Shown: positions 11,109-24,515, counted from the first letter of the stretch. The stretch is DNA of 64,000 bases from Terebella lapidaria (GCA_949152475.1 OX424566.1:14345177-14409176); one strand, 5' to 3'. Program-made: numbers and translations. The notes: generated by a model not told the origin, from the sequence alone.

Positions 11109-12161
11109 TTATCTGGGCCTTGGTGTTGGTTTTGGGCGATCTGTGGTGGCCACTGCGCCAGTGGTTATTCCTCGGCTTGTATCAGTGTTTCGCTCATTGT
11201 TTACACCTGAGTTGAGTGGCACCAACTCTATCTCTGTCATTCTTTCCTGTGTAGTCGTGAATGGGTCATGTGTGCTGGACGCTGGAGATGGCACTCGGTT
11301 TGACCCCGTCAGTGGGTCTGGCTCGGACTCAGCAACTAGTGTCTGTATTTTACAAGATGAGCAGGTGAAAGTTATACTGGGGTTTTCTTCAAGCTGTTTA
11401 ATATGGTCAGTACTCATGGCTTCACAATTGTAGTGTATCCAGTGGTCACAGACCTCACACTGGGCAGCACGGCTTCTTACACTTCGTTTGCATACAAGAC
11501 AAAGATGCTCAGGCTTACTAGGTTCACTGGACTGTTCAGGAGTTGAGAGGGCCAGTGCCATGGCATGTGTGGAGGTTTGTTGTTCATGGATATGCTGCTT
11601 AGGTTTCACTTTTTTCTGTCGCTGGGATTTCTGTTTCTGGGCATCATTTCTACCTGATTTGATCATCAGTTCCTCAATCGCTCTTCTCAGTTGGGGCTCG
11701 AAGATGGGCATGAAAACGTCGGCATCTGTGCCATTGATGAGGACTCTGGAGGTGGTTCTGTAGAGGTTGATGGTGACTGAGCACGTACCCGAGAGATTTG
11801 TACTGGGCTTGACCACTGCGCTCCAGTTCCTGATCTTGATTGTCTCCGAGACAATGCTGTTTTTCTCATCAACACACTGCACATGCTCCAGCTGCCTGGA
11901 AGGCCTCGAGTCTTCACTGCCTGGTAGGTACAGAGTCTTGAGGAGGGTGGCATGAACAAACTCAAAGCTTGCTGTGCTCAGGACAATGGAGTAGTTGTTT
12001 TTCTCATGTTGGGTAACTTGAACATTCTCTCTGGAACATGCATCAGCTTTCTTGGCAAGGCACTTACTTTCATCAAGTATGTAGTCCTGATGTAGTAGAG
12101 TGGTGCTTTGTTGTTTGACCTCGAGCTGCACATGACTTCTGGTTGAGATCTTGTTCGCCAT
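11109..12161 (-). pseudogene. LINE ORF1, N-terminal part with PHD finger
   Basis: It starts at ATG 12161-12159. Residues about 225-275 form a PHD zinc finger: CLVCKRS, CEVCDHWIHYNC, CSSCK, giving the C4-H-C3 pattern. A single TAA at 11109-11111 ends the frame, but the same frame continues immediately into the coiled-coil segment, so ORF1 was once longer. The role in the family is RNA binding or chaperoning; what the PHD finger binds is not known from sequence. Confidence 0.75.
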
Positions 12162-12165
12162 GGTG

Positions 12166-15100
12166 ATTTTCCTAGATTTTCAGTAGATTGGGTGAAGCAC
12201 TGTATCTGGGTGTGACTCAACTTCAAAATAACTTCAAAACATCGAGATCATGACACATCAAACTACGCGTAAGCTCTGGTATGGTTAATACGGTGGCCGG
12301 TAAAAAAGGTACAAAAGTCGGACAAAGATAGCCGTAAAAACAAAATAAAGTAAGAACTTGTAACCAACGTCAGTTGGACATTCATAAAACCATATTTGAC
12401 TAGGTTTCTATGGTGTTAAAAGCCTCAAAAGTCGGAAAAAATATGACTTATAAAAACTTTTTGTTGTTCCTCCATTCGACCGGAAGCTGACAACGCCTGA
12501 ACATCCAGCAAGTTCTCCCCCACCCCTTCAAATCGCACCTGTATCTATCTTTCCATTAGGAAGTCCTAGCTTGGACCACATTGCACCGAGATGGTTATGT
12601 GGATCTGTTTGGGAAAGATCCCACAGCAGTTGAACTCGGCCGGATTCCATCTACAGCTAATCCCGTATCCTAGGCGAAAATGCACACCGACCGCACTGTA
12701 CAAGACAAAGGAGAGGCATTTTAGTCCGGCGTGGACGGCTAATACAAGTCTCATCGAAAGGTGGCTTTGACCACTCTCAGCTGGAGGGACAGATCTCAGC
12801 CCCGGTTCCGGTAAATGAAATGTGTTTCCCCCTGAACTCATCGTTTCCCTGAAATAAAGTTTGTGGTGACATTGTGACAATGGAGAAACTTCGTTCCCAC
12901 AATTCCTGCAATGACAAAATCAATGACAACCACCTTAGGTCATGTAGTTTTTCTTTGTTTCCCGTGCTCGTCAGCAATTGTTTTGAGAAAACAACACGAA
13001 GTGTTTGGTCGTTTCCCCCCCCCTCCCCCCCCCCCCCCATAAAAAAACCCCAACGTTTTTCCCCTAAAAAAACACCGAATATCGAGAAAGATAGGGAATG
13101 GTTTTCATTTTGCTGTTATGCTCTCTGTTATTCATCAGTAAAGTATTTAATAGCTTAACAAACTTTCAAATACCATTTATCTTACATTTTTGGTATGAGT
13201 TACTTTGTGAATAAAAATGTTATGTGACAGTAAACGTCTGTGTTTTTTTCTGTGTTTTTCCTGGCTGGCTGGTACTTTTCTAAAAAAAAATTTGACGGGG
13301 AACAGGGAAAAAACACAACATGGCCTTAGACAAATACTCTTTGCGCTCTGAAGTGATTGGCAGATCAATCTGGTCCCTGATTTTGACAATTTTCTAGCTC
13401 AATCCGCATACTTGTCAGGAGCACAGGAGCAAGAATCACACAACTCGAAATCCAACTCGGTGTCATCTCCGCACATCAGAGGCAAAACACACAAAAACTT
13501 CTGAATTCGGGCAGACATGATTTTGGGGAGTAGTTATATAAACTCATCGTTCGTTGACACACCTGTCAGTGGTCGATACACGTCTGGCCATAACAGAATA
13601 TTAAAATGGTATGTCAGTCACCACAAGATCCAGAGTTTGCTCCCCCTTACGATGAAATCGGGATGGGGGGGGGGCGGCCTCAGTCGATAGGGGAAGCATG
13701 ACACTTTACTACTCCTCATAGCTCCTCTCCTGGAAGATGCATGGAACGACCTGCAGGGCTGGTAAGCTGTCGATTGAGCTGGTGACTGTGCCATGTCAGT
13801 GGTGTGCATGGTAGCCTCCGAGATGCCCTGCTACCGCTGTGATTCGCCCATTCACTTATGGCCAAGGGAGACTGTGAAGTCTACTGACTTAGTGCCCCAC
13901 AGATTTCAGAAATGGATGTAAATACCATTTCCATGAAGGGATGATTTTCTTGAGACAACAGTGCCTAACTTCGATGCAGTACATGTCCATCCGTCAATAA
14001 ACTGGTTCACTAGCTGAACCTGAAAGTTCTCCTGACTGAGGAGAGTAAAACGCCTTGTGGTCTATATCTTGTAGTGCTCAGGCGATGCCCACCCACGCGC
14101 CAGAGCCATGTATGGGTGCAGATGGGAATCTCATAAAAGTTGGAACATGCCGGTGGGGTTTTCAGAGCCTGTTCAAGTGTCATCTTGGCTGGCAAACACC
14201 GTGGTGGAGCTAATATAGAGGGCGACGTCACAACAAAAGTCCAATTCTGCACGTATTCACCACAAATTGTAGAATATTGAGTATTTAAACAGCCTTCCTT
14301 TTTAATTCATTTTCGTGGCATATATCTTATTTTCATGTATTGCTATTTGTGTCAATGTTGTTCATCTGGACGTGTGTATCATGTTATTCGTGACACTTAG
14401 TGTTTATTATTGCTCTACGAGCGACCAGATTTGATAATCTAATAAAATATCTCATCATGTAAGCCGGTGATGTGGCAGTAAAAAAGTCGCTAGACAACAA
14501 CAATGGGATGAACGTGCGGAAGTATGTGATAAATTGTGTGTATGCCAAATATTCATTGTTCTATGATTATTATATAAAGCGGTGCCGGCTGCATGAGCGG
14601 CATTCGACTTTGGGATTTGACAGTACATTGTCAGAATATTGAATTTTACCAACAACTGTATATGACAACTGAATAAACAACTTTAATTGCCAAATCGCCT
14701 CCATTGCGATCCAGTTAGTGTAATCTGGATAACCATAAAATTACAAAATGTGGAAAATAAGCACTTGCTCCTGCACCGACAATTGAAGTGTGAAGCGGTG
14801 GACTCTCACGGTCATCAGGGCTTAGGTGACATGCGTGCATGTATAGTGCAATTAAAAAGTGTTAGTTAACCTTCTTGTAAAATATGAATAATCGAATAAC
14901 ATTTCTAATTTATCAATATACTCCTTGAAAAATAAAACACAGTACATGTTCATTCTGATCTATGTTCGCTAAACCCGAAATGAATCAGGATGATATACAA
15001 ATTTACAGATACATTGATTAAATATTTGTTTGTTGAAAATTTACAGATACATTGATTAAATATTTGTTTGTTGAAAATCATAATCATACTTAAATTCAGA

Positions 15101-15330
15101 GTAATTTATTTTATTTCTTTGATGTAGTGCATCCATACATGCACTGCCTGCTGTAATCACCAAATTTGTACAAGCTTGATGCACGATTACTTATACCAAA
15201 TCAATGTTGAAAAAATTAGGGGTCGGTGTTCAGAAGAGTAGACGACGTTTTGATGAACGCAAATATCACCGGTTTAACGACTTTATCTGCCGAATTTTCC
15301 TGTATTTAATATAAATTTAACGGTATAATT
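12166..15330. other. Intergenic DNA between the LINE and XAB2
   Basis: No gene is supported. It holds a C-rich tract at 13014-13040 and an ETS-like ACCGGAAGC near 12480. The short ORFs at 12566-12880, 13618-13809 and 14010-14252 do not resemble known proteins. The missing 5' exons of the filamin/zinc-finger gene could lie here but were not found. Confidence 0.4.
15001..15076. repeat. Tandem duplication, two copies of a 38-bp unit
   Basis: The unit beginning ATTTACAGATACATTGATTA and ending TGTTGAAA occurs twice head to tail without visible change, indicating a recent slippage duplication. Confidence 0.9.
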
Positions 15331-18300
15331 ATGCCTGTTCTTCAGCCAAACAAGGATATATTCTTTGTAAGTATTTAGGCTTGTTCAATCTTGTTTCATG
15401 CGTGTATGTTGATGAATTACTCTATTATCGCTCACAAGCCAGTGTCACTCACTGTCCCGTCGCGCTACTGTATCGATCTGATATGTATGGTGTCTATCTA
15501 GACTACATAAAATGTACTGTAGTTGCAATTAAAAAATGCGGCTAGGATGTACAATAACGTGGGCAATTTATTTACCAACTTATTCCCCGTACTTAGGATC
15601 CGGAATGACAATTGGTTATGATAGAAATTTGTTCTTTATTACACACCACTGACACCAGATGTTCTTTTTATGTGTGTTTACCATTTTGTACCACTGATTA
15701 ACTCATCATTGTCATTGATTACCATAGAGAAACAGGATTGCCCACTAAATTGTACATGTGCTCCAAAAATGCCTGACGAATCACAGTTTTCAGTTGCCGT
15801 ATACAAGAATCATATATTTCTTGATGACAAAGAAATGACAGTTACGAGCCATCCGTCCTAAATTAGCCGCAACCCAAAATTCGCCAACTTGATATTATCA
15901 GAACTCAGAAGCTCGTTTTGTGGAAAATAAATTACTGGAACAAAGATTGGATATCAAAGTCTCGATTGACGATCGAACTTGTTAGTTTCATTTACATTAC
16001 AAGGCCTGAAAACCCTGAAATCCACGTTGGCGAATTTGGGAATGCGGCGAATTCAGGACGGATAGCTCGTATTGGTTGGACATTCCTGGTAAATGAGAAA
16101 TGGGCATTTCTCTTATATACGAGGAGTACGCCTTTCAGTTGACTTGATTTGTCTCATCATCAATTGAATATTCCATCTCTAACAGGAAGAGGAGGATTTG
16201 CCATTTGAGGAGGAAATTTTGCGCAATCCATATTCTGTAAAATGTTGGCAACGTTACATCGAACACAAGAAGAATGGTCCCAGCAAAGCGTTGAATATGA
16301 TTTATGAGAGGGCACTCAAGGAGTTGCCAGGAAGGTAAGATAAAACATTCATTTTGATTTAGTCCTGATTTTCAGACACTGAACTGTAAATGCGGAAAAG
16401 CTGTTGGCGGAAAGTACAAATTTTACACACAAACTTTATTTATTTTTTCTGCAAAGTTTTGTTTCATTCACGGTTCTTCAGTGGACCACTGGAAATTTCA
16501 ACCAGTGTCCATTACAGTGTTATCATATCATACAATATCAATGTAGTAATTTTCTAAATGGGTTCTTCTCTGATGTTTACAGTTACAAGCTGTGGTACAA
16601 TTACCTGAAGATCCGGAGGAAGCAGGTTCAGGGACGATGTGTAACAGATCCGGGATATGAGGATATCAACAACGCCTTCGAGCGCGCCCTTGTCTTCATG
16701 CACAAGGTCAGTTGGGGATGATTCGTGTTGAATATTTTATAAAATCTTGGATAGTATCAAGATATATAATCTACGATTGTGTATCATTGTGGTGTCAATC
16801 AGATTGAACTGGTCAAAGATTTTCGTGTTTTCAGATGCCTCGTATTTGGCTGGACTATGGCCAGTTTCTGATGGACCAGGCCCTCATCACGAGAACTCGT
16901 CGTATGTTTGATAGAGCTCTCACAGCCCTGCCAATAACACAACATCACAGGATTTGGCCGCTCTATCTCAAATTTGTCAAGATGTACCCGATCCATGAAA
17001 CAGCAGTCAAAGTCTTCAGGCGCTACATGAAGGTATGAAGGCATTCAATTTCGTATATCGTAAATATGGTACCAGGTAAAAATTTTAGCATGTTCATTAG
17101 GCCTACTATTGGTGTGTTATGTTTGAATCAGAAGTGTTTTGTTATCTCGAATTTGACCTACTAGTAGCTAAAAATGCTTGGATGCAGTGTGTCACAATTT
17201 CATTTGTATCATTGCATGTGAGCAGCTACAGCCTGAGAAAGTAGAGGATTTCATAGACTACCTGGTCACGGTTGATCGATTGGACGAGGCTGCTCAGAAC
17301 CTGGCGGGGATTATCAACAACGAAGAGATGGTCTCACAGCATGGAAAGTCCAAACACACGGTAACAATTTACCAATGTAATGTAATGTCTTCTGTCAACA
17401 CACTGAACTTCAAATTTATAACATGCATTAAGAGATCACTTCCAGCCCTCCAAGGTCGATATATATTATAATCCAACCTGTCTCCATTGATGAGGTGTTA
17501 TTCGAAACATTATTGGTGGTCATTATTGGTGATATGGAACTTGTGTATTATGCTGTACTTGCAATTTCTATTGTACCTAACCATACTAGACAGTCATCCT
17601 TTATAGGTGTTTGTAATTATGGTAAACTCATCCATGCTTTGATGAAAAGTCCAAACATGCCTCTCTCTGTCAGCTGTGGAATGAACTGTGTGAAATCATC
17701 TGCAAGAATCCGGACAAAGTGACTTCTCTGAAAGTGGAGGCCATTATACGACAGGGAATCCGGCGATACACTGAGCAGGTTGGAGTGCTGTGGAACTCCC
17801 TAGCTGACTACTACATCCGCAGTGGGCTCTTTGAAAAGGTATGGGAATTAGGGCATTTCGGCCCGAAATGCCCTTATGGTTTTGTCTGGTTTTTTTTTTT
17901 TTTTTTTTTTCTTCTTTTTTTTTTACTTTCCGCCGTTTTGGTTTCCGATCAATAACTCGGGAACGCCTGAACGGATCTTGTCCTAATTTACACCACTGGT
18001 CAGAAATATTACATGGAAGACCCCTATTGTTTTGGAGGCGGCTCCGGGGTCCGTGAGGTCCGTGAGGATGAAATCAAGGTTGATTTCGAGACTTGGTTTC
18101 CGATCGATAACTCAAAAAGTATTCATGCAATGGCAAGTATTCTCTGCATGGGAGTTCATATACCACCAAGGAAGAACCCTATTGATTTTGGGATCACTCC
18201 GTCGAACGACCTTTGACCTAGAGCTCGGAAGAATTTTTGCTGATTCATCCTTGAGGCTTTCATGCATATCTCGGAAACGGTGCGTCGTAGAGCGAAACGG

Positions 18301-21300
18301 AGCTCAATTTCGGCCTCCTGGCACTAGACAAACTAGTCTAAGGGGTATCTTGGGTCGAAACGACCCCTGGTGTCAATTTTTTTTTCGCCGACTCGGCACT
18401 TCCTGTTTGGCCGTATCTCGGAAACGGTGCGTCGTAGAGCGAAACGGAGCTCAATTTCGGCCTCCTGGCACTAGACAAACTAGTCTAGTGTGTATCTTCG
18501 GTCGAGACGACCCCTGGTGCCGATTTTTTTTTTCGCCGACTCGGCACTTCCTGTTTGGCCGTATCTCGGAAAAGGTATGTCCTAGAGCGAAACGGAGCTC
18601 AATTTCGGCCTCCTGGCACTAGACAAACTAGTCTAGAGGGTATCTTGGGTCGAAACGACCCCTGGTGTCGATTTTTTTTTTCGCCGACTCGGCACTTCCT
18701 GTTTGGCCGTATCTCGGAAACGGTGCGTCGTAGAGCGAAACGGAGCTCAATTTCGGCCTCCTGGCTCTAGACAAACTAGTCTAGTGTGTATCTTCGGTCG
18801 AGACATCCCCTGGTGTCGAATTGTTTTTTCGCCGACTCGGCACTTCCTGTTTGGCCGTATCTCGGAAACGGTGCGTCGTAGAGCGAAACGGAGCTCAATT
18901 TCGGCCTCCTGGCACTAGACAAGCTAGTCTAGTGGGTATTTTTGGTCGAGACGACCCCTAGTGTCGAATTTATTTTCGCCGACTCCGCACTTCCTGTTTG
19001 GCCGTATCTCGGAAATGGTGCGTCGTAGAGCGAAACGGAGGTCAATTCCGGCCTCCTGGCTCTAGAATAACTAGTCTAGAGGGTATCTTGCATCGAGACG
19101 ACTTCTGGTGTCGAATTTTTTTTTGCCGACTCAGCACTTCCTGTTTGCCATATCTCAGAAACGGTCCGTCGTAGAGCGAAACGCAAAGATGCCTAAGGAC
19201 GGGGTATGTCACTTAAACTTTGACCACGGACAGATTCAGAGTCATTATGGTTCTAGACGCGGTCTCTTAGGTAAATGTTAGGTAGGAATAGAACTCACAC
19301 GAAATGCCCCAAGGCATCTTCAGGCCTTGACGTCTAGTTATACACATACTTACTACTTAGGTATGCTGATTGCTGAATACCCAAATGATATATCTGTGAA
19401 ATATGTTTGCATGCTGACAGTGTTTTGAACAATTTGTCGATTGTAACTTATCTAAGAAAACTTTGCTCGCACACATGCCTCCGTTTTCATGTGCAACAGG
19501 CACGCGATATTTACGAGGAAGCCATACAGACAGTAGTGACCGTGCGAGACTTCACACAAGTATTCGACGCGTTCGCACAGTTTGAGGAAAGTATGATCAG
19601 TGCGAAGATGGAAACCACCGCAGAGCTTGGGGCAACTGATGAAGGTATATTTTTCACCATCACAATGATGGATATAAATATCCACTTTAAAAGAATATCT
19701 TCATGTCGAAACTTGCTACTTGAAGATTAGAAAACAAGCCTCTATCATTTGAGAAATGTCTCATAATTTTTTGACGTAGATGACCTTGACCTTGAGTTAC
19801 GGCTAGCCAGACTAGAAGATCTGATGGATCGGCGACCTTTGCTTCTCAACAGGTGAGTATAGTTTTAAAAATACAAACAGGGTATTGAACAAATGTATAT
19901 TCTGGTATTTCTCTAACTTTCCTCAAGAAATATCCATCATTCGAACTTTTCGTCCCCAGCGTGCTGCTAAGACAGAACCCACACAACGTCCACGAGTGGC
20001 ACAAACGAGTCGAGCTGTTTGAGGGAAAACCTACCGAGGTCAGTATCTGATTGCACAGCCTAGAGCCTAGTGATTTGTATGTTAAGAGAACTAGGGTTTG
20101 CGCTTGTTCCTGAGTCACAAATGAGAGGACAAGATTTCTGTTTTAGTACATGTATCACAAAAGTTGGTATAAAAACCAACATTTTCTGGAATGAGCAATC
20201 ACATGTATTTTCCTGTGTAAAATATGAAAAACCTGTAAATTGATGCCGATATATTTGCCAACAGATTATAGACACCTACACTGAAGCAGTCCAAACTGTG
20301 GATCCTAAACTAGCTTCGGGCAAGTTACACACGCTCTGGTGCGCATTTGCTAAATTCTACGAAAAAGCCAGCCAAATTGAAGATGTAAGTACCTTGCTAT
20401 GAAAACACTTGCAATGACAATACCTCTAAACATGCTGGATGTTGTATTTATGTCTATACATGTATTTACTTTCGACAGGCAAGGATAATATTTGAGAAGG
20501 CCATACAAGTTGACTACAAAAATGTGGATGACCTTGCGTCTGTGTGGTGCGAATGGTGCGAGATGGAAATCAGACAAGAGTGAGAGAATTTTCACGAGTT
20601 TGTCTCTGTTGTTGTTAGTACGGAGATCTACATATAAAATCATCATTATTGTGAAATCTATCTACCTATATTCAAGCTGATAAAAGTTCATGAAATCATT
20701 AAATAAAAGAATCAAACTACCGGTACTGACCATCATTACTTGAAAAAGTAATAATAAATTGGGGAGGTTTGCTCAAACTTGAAAAAGTGCTCAAAATTTA
20801 ATAAAACTTTCCCAGAAACTACGAAGATGCCCTGAAGCTGATGCAGAAAGCAGTGGCGCCCCCTCCCAGGAAAGTGGACTACCACGACTCGGTCAGTGCT
20901 TATAAATATTCATGAGTTCTACTTATCTCAGGAGCCCATAACTTGTTCCTCAAGTTAGCGTCCGATAAAATACTCAAACAAAACATAAACCATTTTTCAG
21001 ACTGAACCAGTACAGAACCGCGTTTACAAATCTCTGAAGGTCTGGTCGATTTATGCTGATTTGGAGGAGAGTTTTGGCACATTTAAGGTGGGTAATAGCT
21101 CAAGTTTTAACGAAACCAATACATTGTATGTTTGAAATTTCATCCAAATATACCAAGGTTACTTCCATGATTTGCTGTTCTTTGCATTGGCTACAGTTGG
21201 AAACACCTCATAGTTCCATATCTACTCATGTTGAAAAAAATCAGTGTTGTATGAATTGCCGTTGTACCCATATATATTTCTATAATGTATAAAATCCAGA

Positions 21301-24300
21301 GGCCATGGACAAAAAGTTAAAAGCACTGTCATGCACATATATTATGATGTAAATATGTTCATTTACACCGATACCGGAATATTTTGACACGTATGTCGAT
21401 CCACCCCAATCCCAGTATTGATTTTTCTGCAGTCGTGTAAAGCGGTTTATGATCGTATCATTGACCTCCGGATAGCCACACCTCAGATCATCATGAATTA
21501 TGGCATGTTCCTGGAAGAAAACAACTATTTTGAAGAGGCTTTCAAGGTTTGTTTTTGAATTACCGGTGTTAGGTATTAGAAAAAAACTTGGTGCATTCTG
21601 TGTAATGTTGAGTAAATGACTGGATACAGTTTGTATAAATGTATCTGCTAATATATGTTTATATTTTAGTATAAAACACTTACTGTGTAAAATTGCGAGA
21701 ATGAATAAAATTTTATCCAAATATGTAGGTATTTTGTACAAGGGTATATTACCTATATGTGTATTCACTTAATACTTTTCAGGCATATGAGAAAGGAATT
21801 GCTCTGTTTAGATGGCCCAATGTTTACGACATCTGGAATACGTACTTAACCAAGTTCATAGAAAGATATGTGAGTATAAATACAGGAAATTAATACATTA
21901 TAGCTGTCCATGGACATGTTTTTATATCATATAAATATTTATGCATCTTCATAACTTTTTGTCTACAGTAAGTGGTCCCTAACAAGGATTTTTCTGTAAT
22001 GTATGCTTTTTTAAATGGGATTAACATTTTGTGGACTTAGTTAAAATTCAGAATCCTCTATATGTACATTTTCTTGTATGTTGTAGGGTGGCAAGAAGTT
22101 GGAGCGTGCAAGAGATTTGTTTGAGCAGTGTCTTGAAAAATGTCCTCCAAAACTTGCCAAAGGTATCCAGATTTTTGCTAGGCATGAATGAGTTACAAAT
22201 ATAAGTTTTAAGAATTAGTTTTGCTATGAAACCTCCATTTGGAGGTCTCTGTAAATGTAGCATATAGATGAATATATTTCCTTGCTACTTATATATATAT
22301 ATTTGGTCTTTTCCATGTTTTCACCCCACCCAGCCCTTTACTTGTTGTACGCTCGGCTGGAGGAAGAACACGGCCTGGCCCGACACGCCATGAACGTCTA
22401 CGACCGCGCCACTCAGGCTGTGGTGCCTGAGGAACAGTATGAGGTAACAAAAGCCATCAACGAATCACTTTCGCTTGTCCCTCCACAAGTACTTCGTGTG
22501 TATGATCTGGAGCCACAAACATTACATTTTAAATGTAATATTGTGTCACGATATTTCCATCAATTTGTCATTCATTTATTCCAGATGTACAATATTTACA
22601 TCAAGCGAGCGGCTGAGCTGTACGGAGTCACTCACACGCGCGCCATCTATGAGAAGGCTATTGAGGTGCTGCCCGATGACAAAGCTAGGTACATGAAGTA
22701 ATAACTCTGCAGATTAAATATGACAAAATAACTTATCGATTACAGTTTTGAAATGGAGCAGTTTATAATCTGACAATATCTTTGATTTAATGCTTACAGG
22801 GAGATGTGCGTGAGATTTGCGGACCTCGAGAGAAAACTCGGCGAGATTGATCGTGCAAGAGCTGTCTATGCTCACTGCTCACAAATCTGTGATCCAAGGG
22901 TAGGTTGTTACGGAATGGAATTACACTAGATACTGAAAACGTACACTTCAGAGTAGGCCAACATGTATTTGCTTTGGGATATTAATCTTCTTGCTAATGA
23001 AGCACAAATCAGATATACTTTAGCAGTTATAGTGCGAAAAAAAATGATACTATTCATCTCAATGAAATTTACATTTAATTCGTATGTAGGTGGCACCAGA
23101 ATTCTGGTCTACTTGGAAAGAGTTTGAAATCAAACACGGAAACGAAGACACAGTTCGAGAGATGTTGCGAATCAAACGCAGCGTTCAAGCAACGTACAAC
23201 ACACAGGTAAAACAATACATGCATATGATACATTGTCAAATCAATCTCTGTACAGGCTTCATAGATATTTTGAAAAGTTTGAATTTGTTTCATAAAATCA
23301 CATATTTTCTTCAGGTCGATTTCATGTCATCACAAATTCAGGCAGCACAGAGTGCAGTGAAAGATGTGGCTAAAGAAGGTACGTACTGGCAACTGTATCA
23401 ATATTTAAATTTTAATAATATGTTATATTTTGAACGAACGAGATTCACAACTGTTCAGTTTTGAGATTGTGATGTCTCAAGGAATAAACATTCAAATCAC
23501 AAAATTTATGAAATCGTATGCCGTCATTGACTTTTGAAAAATAACAAATTCCACTCCCTCCAGACGAGCCTGAGCCAGACGACATGCAGAAACTTGAGGC
23601 GAGAGCACGTCAACTTGCGGAGGAATCTTTGCGGGACCAGGCCAAACCCGACAAGGGCATTCTTTTTGTCAGGTCAGGCAGAGAAATACTGTCTTTCCAC
23701 TAGATACGTACATTTATACCTATGTTCAACCAGAAAAAAATCAGATAACTTGAAGATAAGATATCTCAGGTTAGCCTATGGTAATATTCAGCTATTTCTT
23801 CGAACAAAATTTTTTGACATTTATTGGATCGTTTGTATGAATTTTGCAGAAGTAACACAACAACAGAAGAACTCGGCGAGATGGTTAAAACCAACAACCC
23901 GGCGGAGATCAACATTGATGACGATGACATCGAAACAGACGAGGACGAAACCGTGGAAGGTCAGTTACAAGTAGTAAAATTGCGGGATAGATTAAGTTAT
24001 AACTTAAGATTAATTATGTGGGGAACAAATACTCTCATGCAGTATTTTGTGAGGAACAAATACTTTTATGCAGTATTTTGTGATATGTTTTGGAGTTTGA
24101 CATATTTGGAGTTCGACTTTGATTTTCATGTAAACTGTGGAAAAGAAGCTTCAAAAACGGGTTCCTACTTGCTTTGACAATACGGGAACTAAAGTACTAA
24201 TGAATGTTTATTGCCATGTTTCTGGGTAAACCGGTAATAACTTTGACATGTTCGGTGTGTTGTGTAGCCCATCAGCATAAACATTCTGTGATCTGTTTTT

Positions 24301-24381
24301 CTGACAGAGATGGAAGTTCAGAAACAACAAATACCAACAGAGGTGTTCGGGGGCCTCGCTCAACAGGATGATGATGACTGA
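15331..24381 (+). CDS. XAB2: XAB2/SYF1, spliceosome-associated HAT/TPR-repeat protein
   Basis: Complete gene of 24 coding exons: 15331-15366, 16186-16334, 16583-16706, 16835-17032, 17226-17360, 17674-17838, 19500-19644, 19780-19852, 19960-20038, 20265-20384, 20479-20579, 20816-20891, 21001-21087, 21433-21546, 21783-21869, 22087-22162, 22334-22443, 22585-22688, 22800-22899, 23090-23206, 23315-23378, 23564-23672, 23850-23959, 24308-24381. All junctions are GT-AG and every phase fits, giving 850 residues (human XAB2 is 855). Landmarks that match XAB2 closely: [21 protein letters not shown] at the N-terminus, [65 protein letters not shown], and the acidic C-terminus. The protein is built of HAT (half-a-TPR) helical repeats and acts in the NTC/XAB2 complex in pre-mRNA splicing and transcription-coupled repair. 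The start is the ATG whose short first exon splices in phase to the EEED motif. Introns 1 and 6 hold mobile elements. Confidence 0.97.
15845..16069. mobile_element. MITE-like element with ~45-bp terminal inverted repeats and TA duplication
   Basis: The left end CGAGCCATCCGTCC and the right end GGACGGATAGCTCG are inverted copies. Similarity continues inward for about 45 bases with roughly seven mismatches (AATTAGCCGC against GCGGCGAATT; ATTCGCCAAC against GTTGGCGAAT). Both ends are bordered by TA (15843-15844 and 16070-16071), the duplication made by Tc1/mariner transposases. At 225 bp with no coding capacity, it is a non-autonomous element. It lies in XAB2 intron 1. Confidence 0.8.
17850..19337 (+). 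mobile_element. HINE-B copy 1, Helitron/Helentron-type non-autonomous element in XAB2 intron 6
   Basis: The 5' end is a perfect hairpin, GGGCATTTCG-GCC-CGAAATGCCC (17851-17873). The 3' end has the inverted partner CGAAATGCCCC, a hairpin AAGGC/GCCTT, and then GACGTCTAG followed by T; a 3' hairpin followed by CTAG is the Helitron signature. The flanks are A and T, as expected for insertion between them. The middle holds a poly-T tract, a unique part and about seven monomers of 148 bp. No ORF of transposase type is present. The host gene remains intact because the insert lies between the exons ending 17838 and starting 19500. Confidence 0.75.
18271..19190 (+). repeat. Tandem array, about seven 148-bp monomers
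   Basis: The landmark GGAAACGGTGCGTCGTAGAG recurs near 18272, 18419, 18567, 18715, 18863, 19011 and 19157. Each monomer carries CGCCGACTCGGCACTTCC, TCTCGGAAACGG and ACTAGACAAACTAGTCTAG (a palindrome). The last monomers are the most diverged. Confidence 0.9.
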
Positions 24382-24515
24382 AACTAGAGAAAATACTGGA
24401 GACTACTTGAGATGTGGAGATGAATTATGCGGACTGATAGCTAAAATTGCTTCAATGATCGGCTCATTTATACCATACCAATAATGTATGAAAATACAGA
24501 GTATGTTCAAATGCA

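Larger units (their letters stand above)
7935..12165 (-). mobile_element. Non-LTR retrotransposon (LINE) with PHD-finger ORF1, internally deleted
   Basis: On the minus strand the order is: ORF1 with a PHD finger, a coiled coil and a Pro-rich part (12161 to about 10004); the start of an APE-type endonuclease (10034-9636); reverse transcriptase (9649-9146); an RT C-terminal region with a Cys/His knuckle (9115-8018); then a 3' UTR ending near 7945-7975 in a short ACAAGTA-type tandem tail. PHD fingers in ORF1 are known from CR1-like elements, but the RT wording (GIRQGGLTST, CADDLAL) is not typical CR1, so the clade is left open. It is dead: most of the endonuclease and the RT fingers are missing at a junction near 9645, and in-frame stops interrupt ORF1 (11109-11111) and the RT (TAA just before 9146). 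It sits upstream of, or within an intron of, the zinc-finger gene. Confidence 0.85.

Noticed and set aside
12566-12880. Possible 5' exon of the filamin/zinc-finger gene
   Set aside because: The minus-strand reading does not look like the first half of a filamin repeat and no matching donor phase was found.
17641-17673. GAAAAGTCCAAACATG in XAB2 intron 5, resembling the end of exon 5 (GGAAAGTCCAAACACACG)
   Set aside because: The match is only about a dozen bases, is out of frame with exon 6, and the exon set is complete without it.
18271-19190. Regular short tandem units suggestive of a CRISPR-like array
   Set aside because: Units are contiguous 148-bp monomers with no unique spacers, in an animal genome, bounded by HINE ends.
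21280-21768. 162-codon open frame on the minus strand
   Set aside because: It lies antisense to XAB2 exon 14 (21433-21546) and its introns; AT-rich shadow without known domains.
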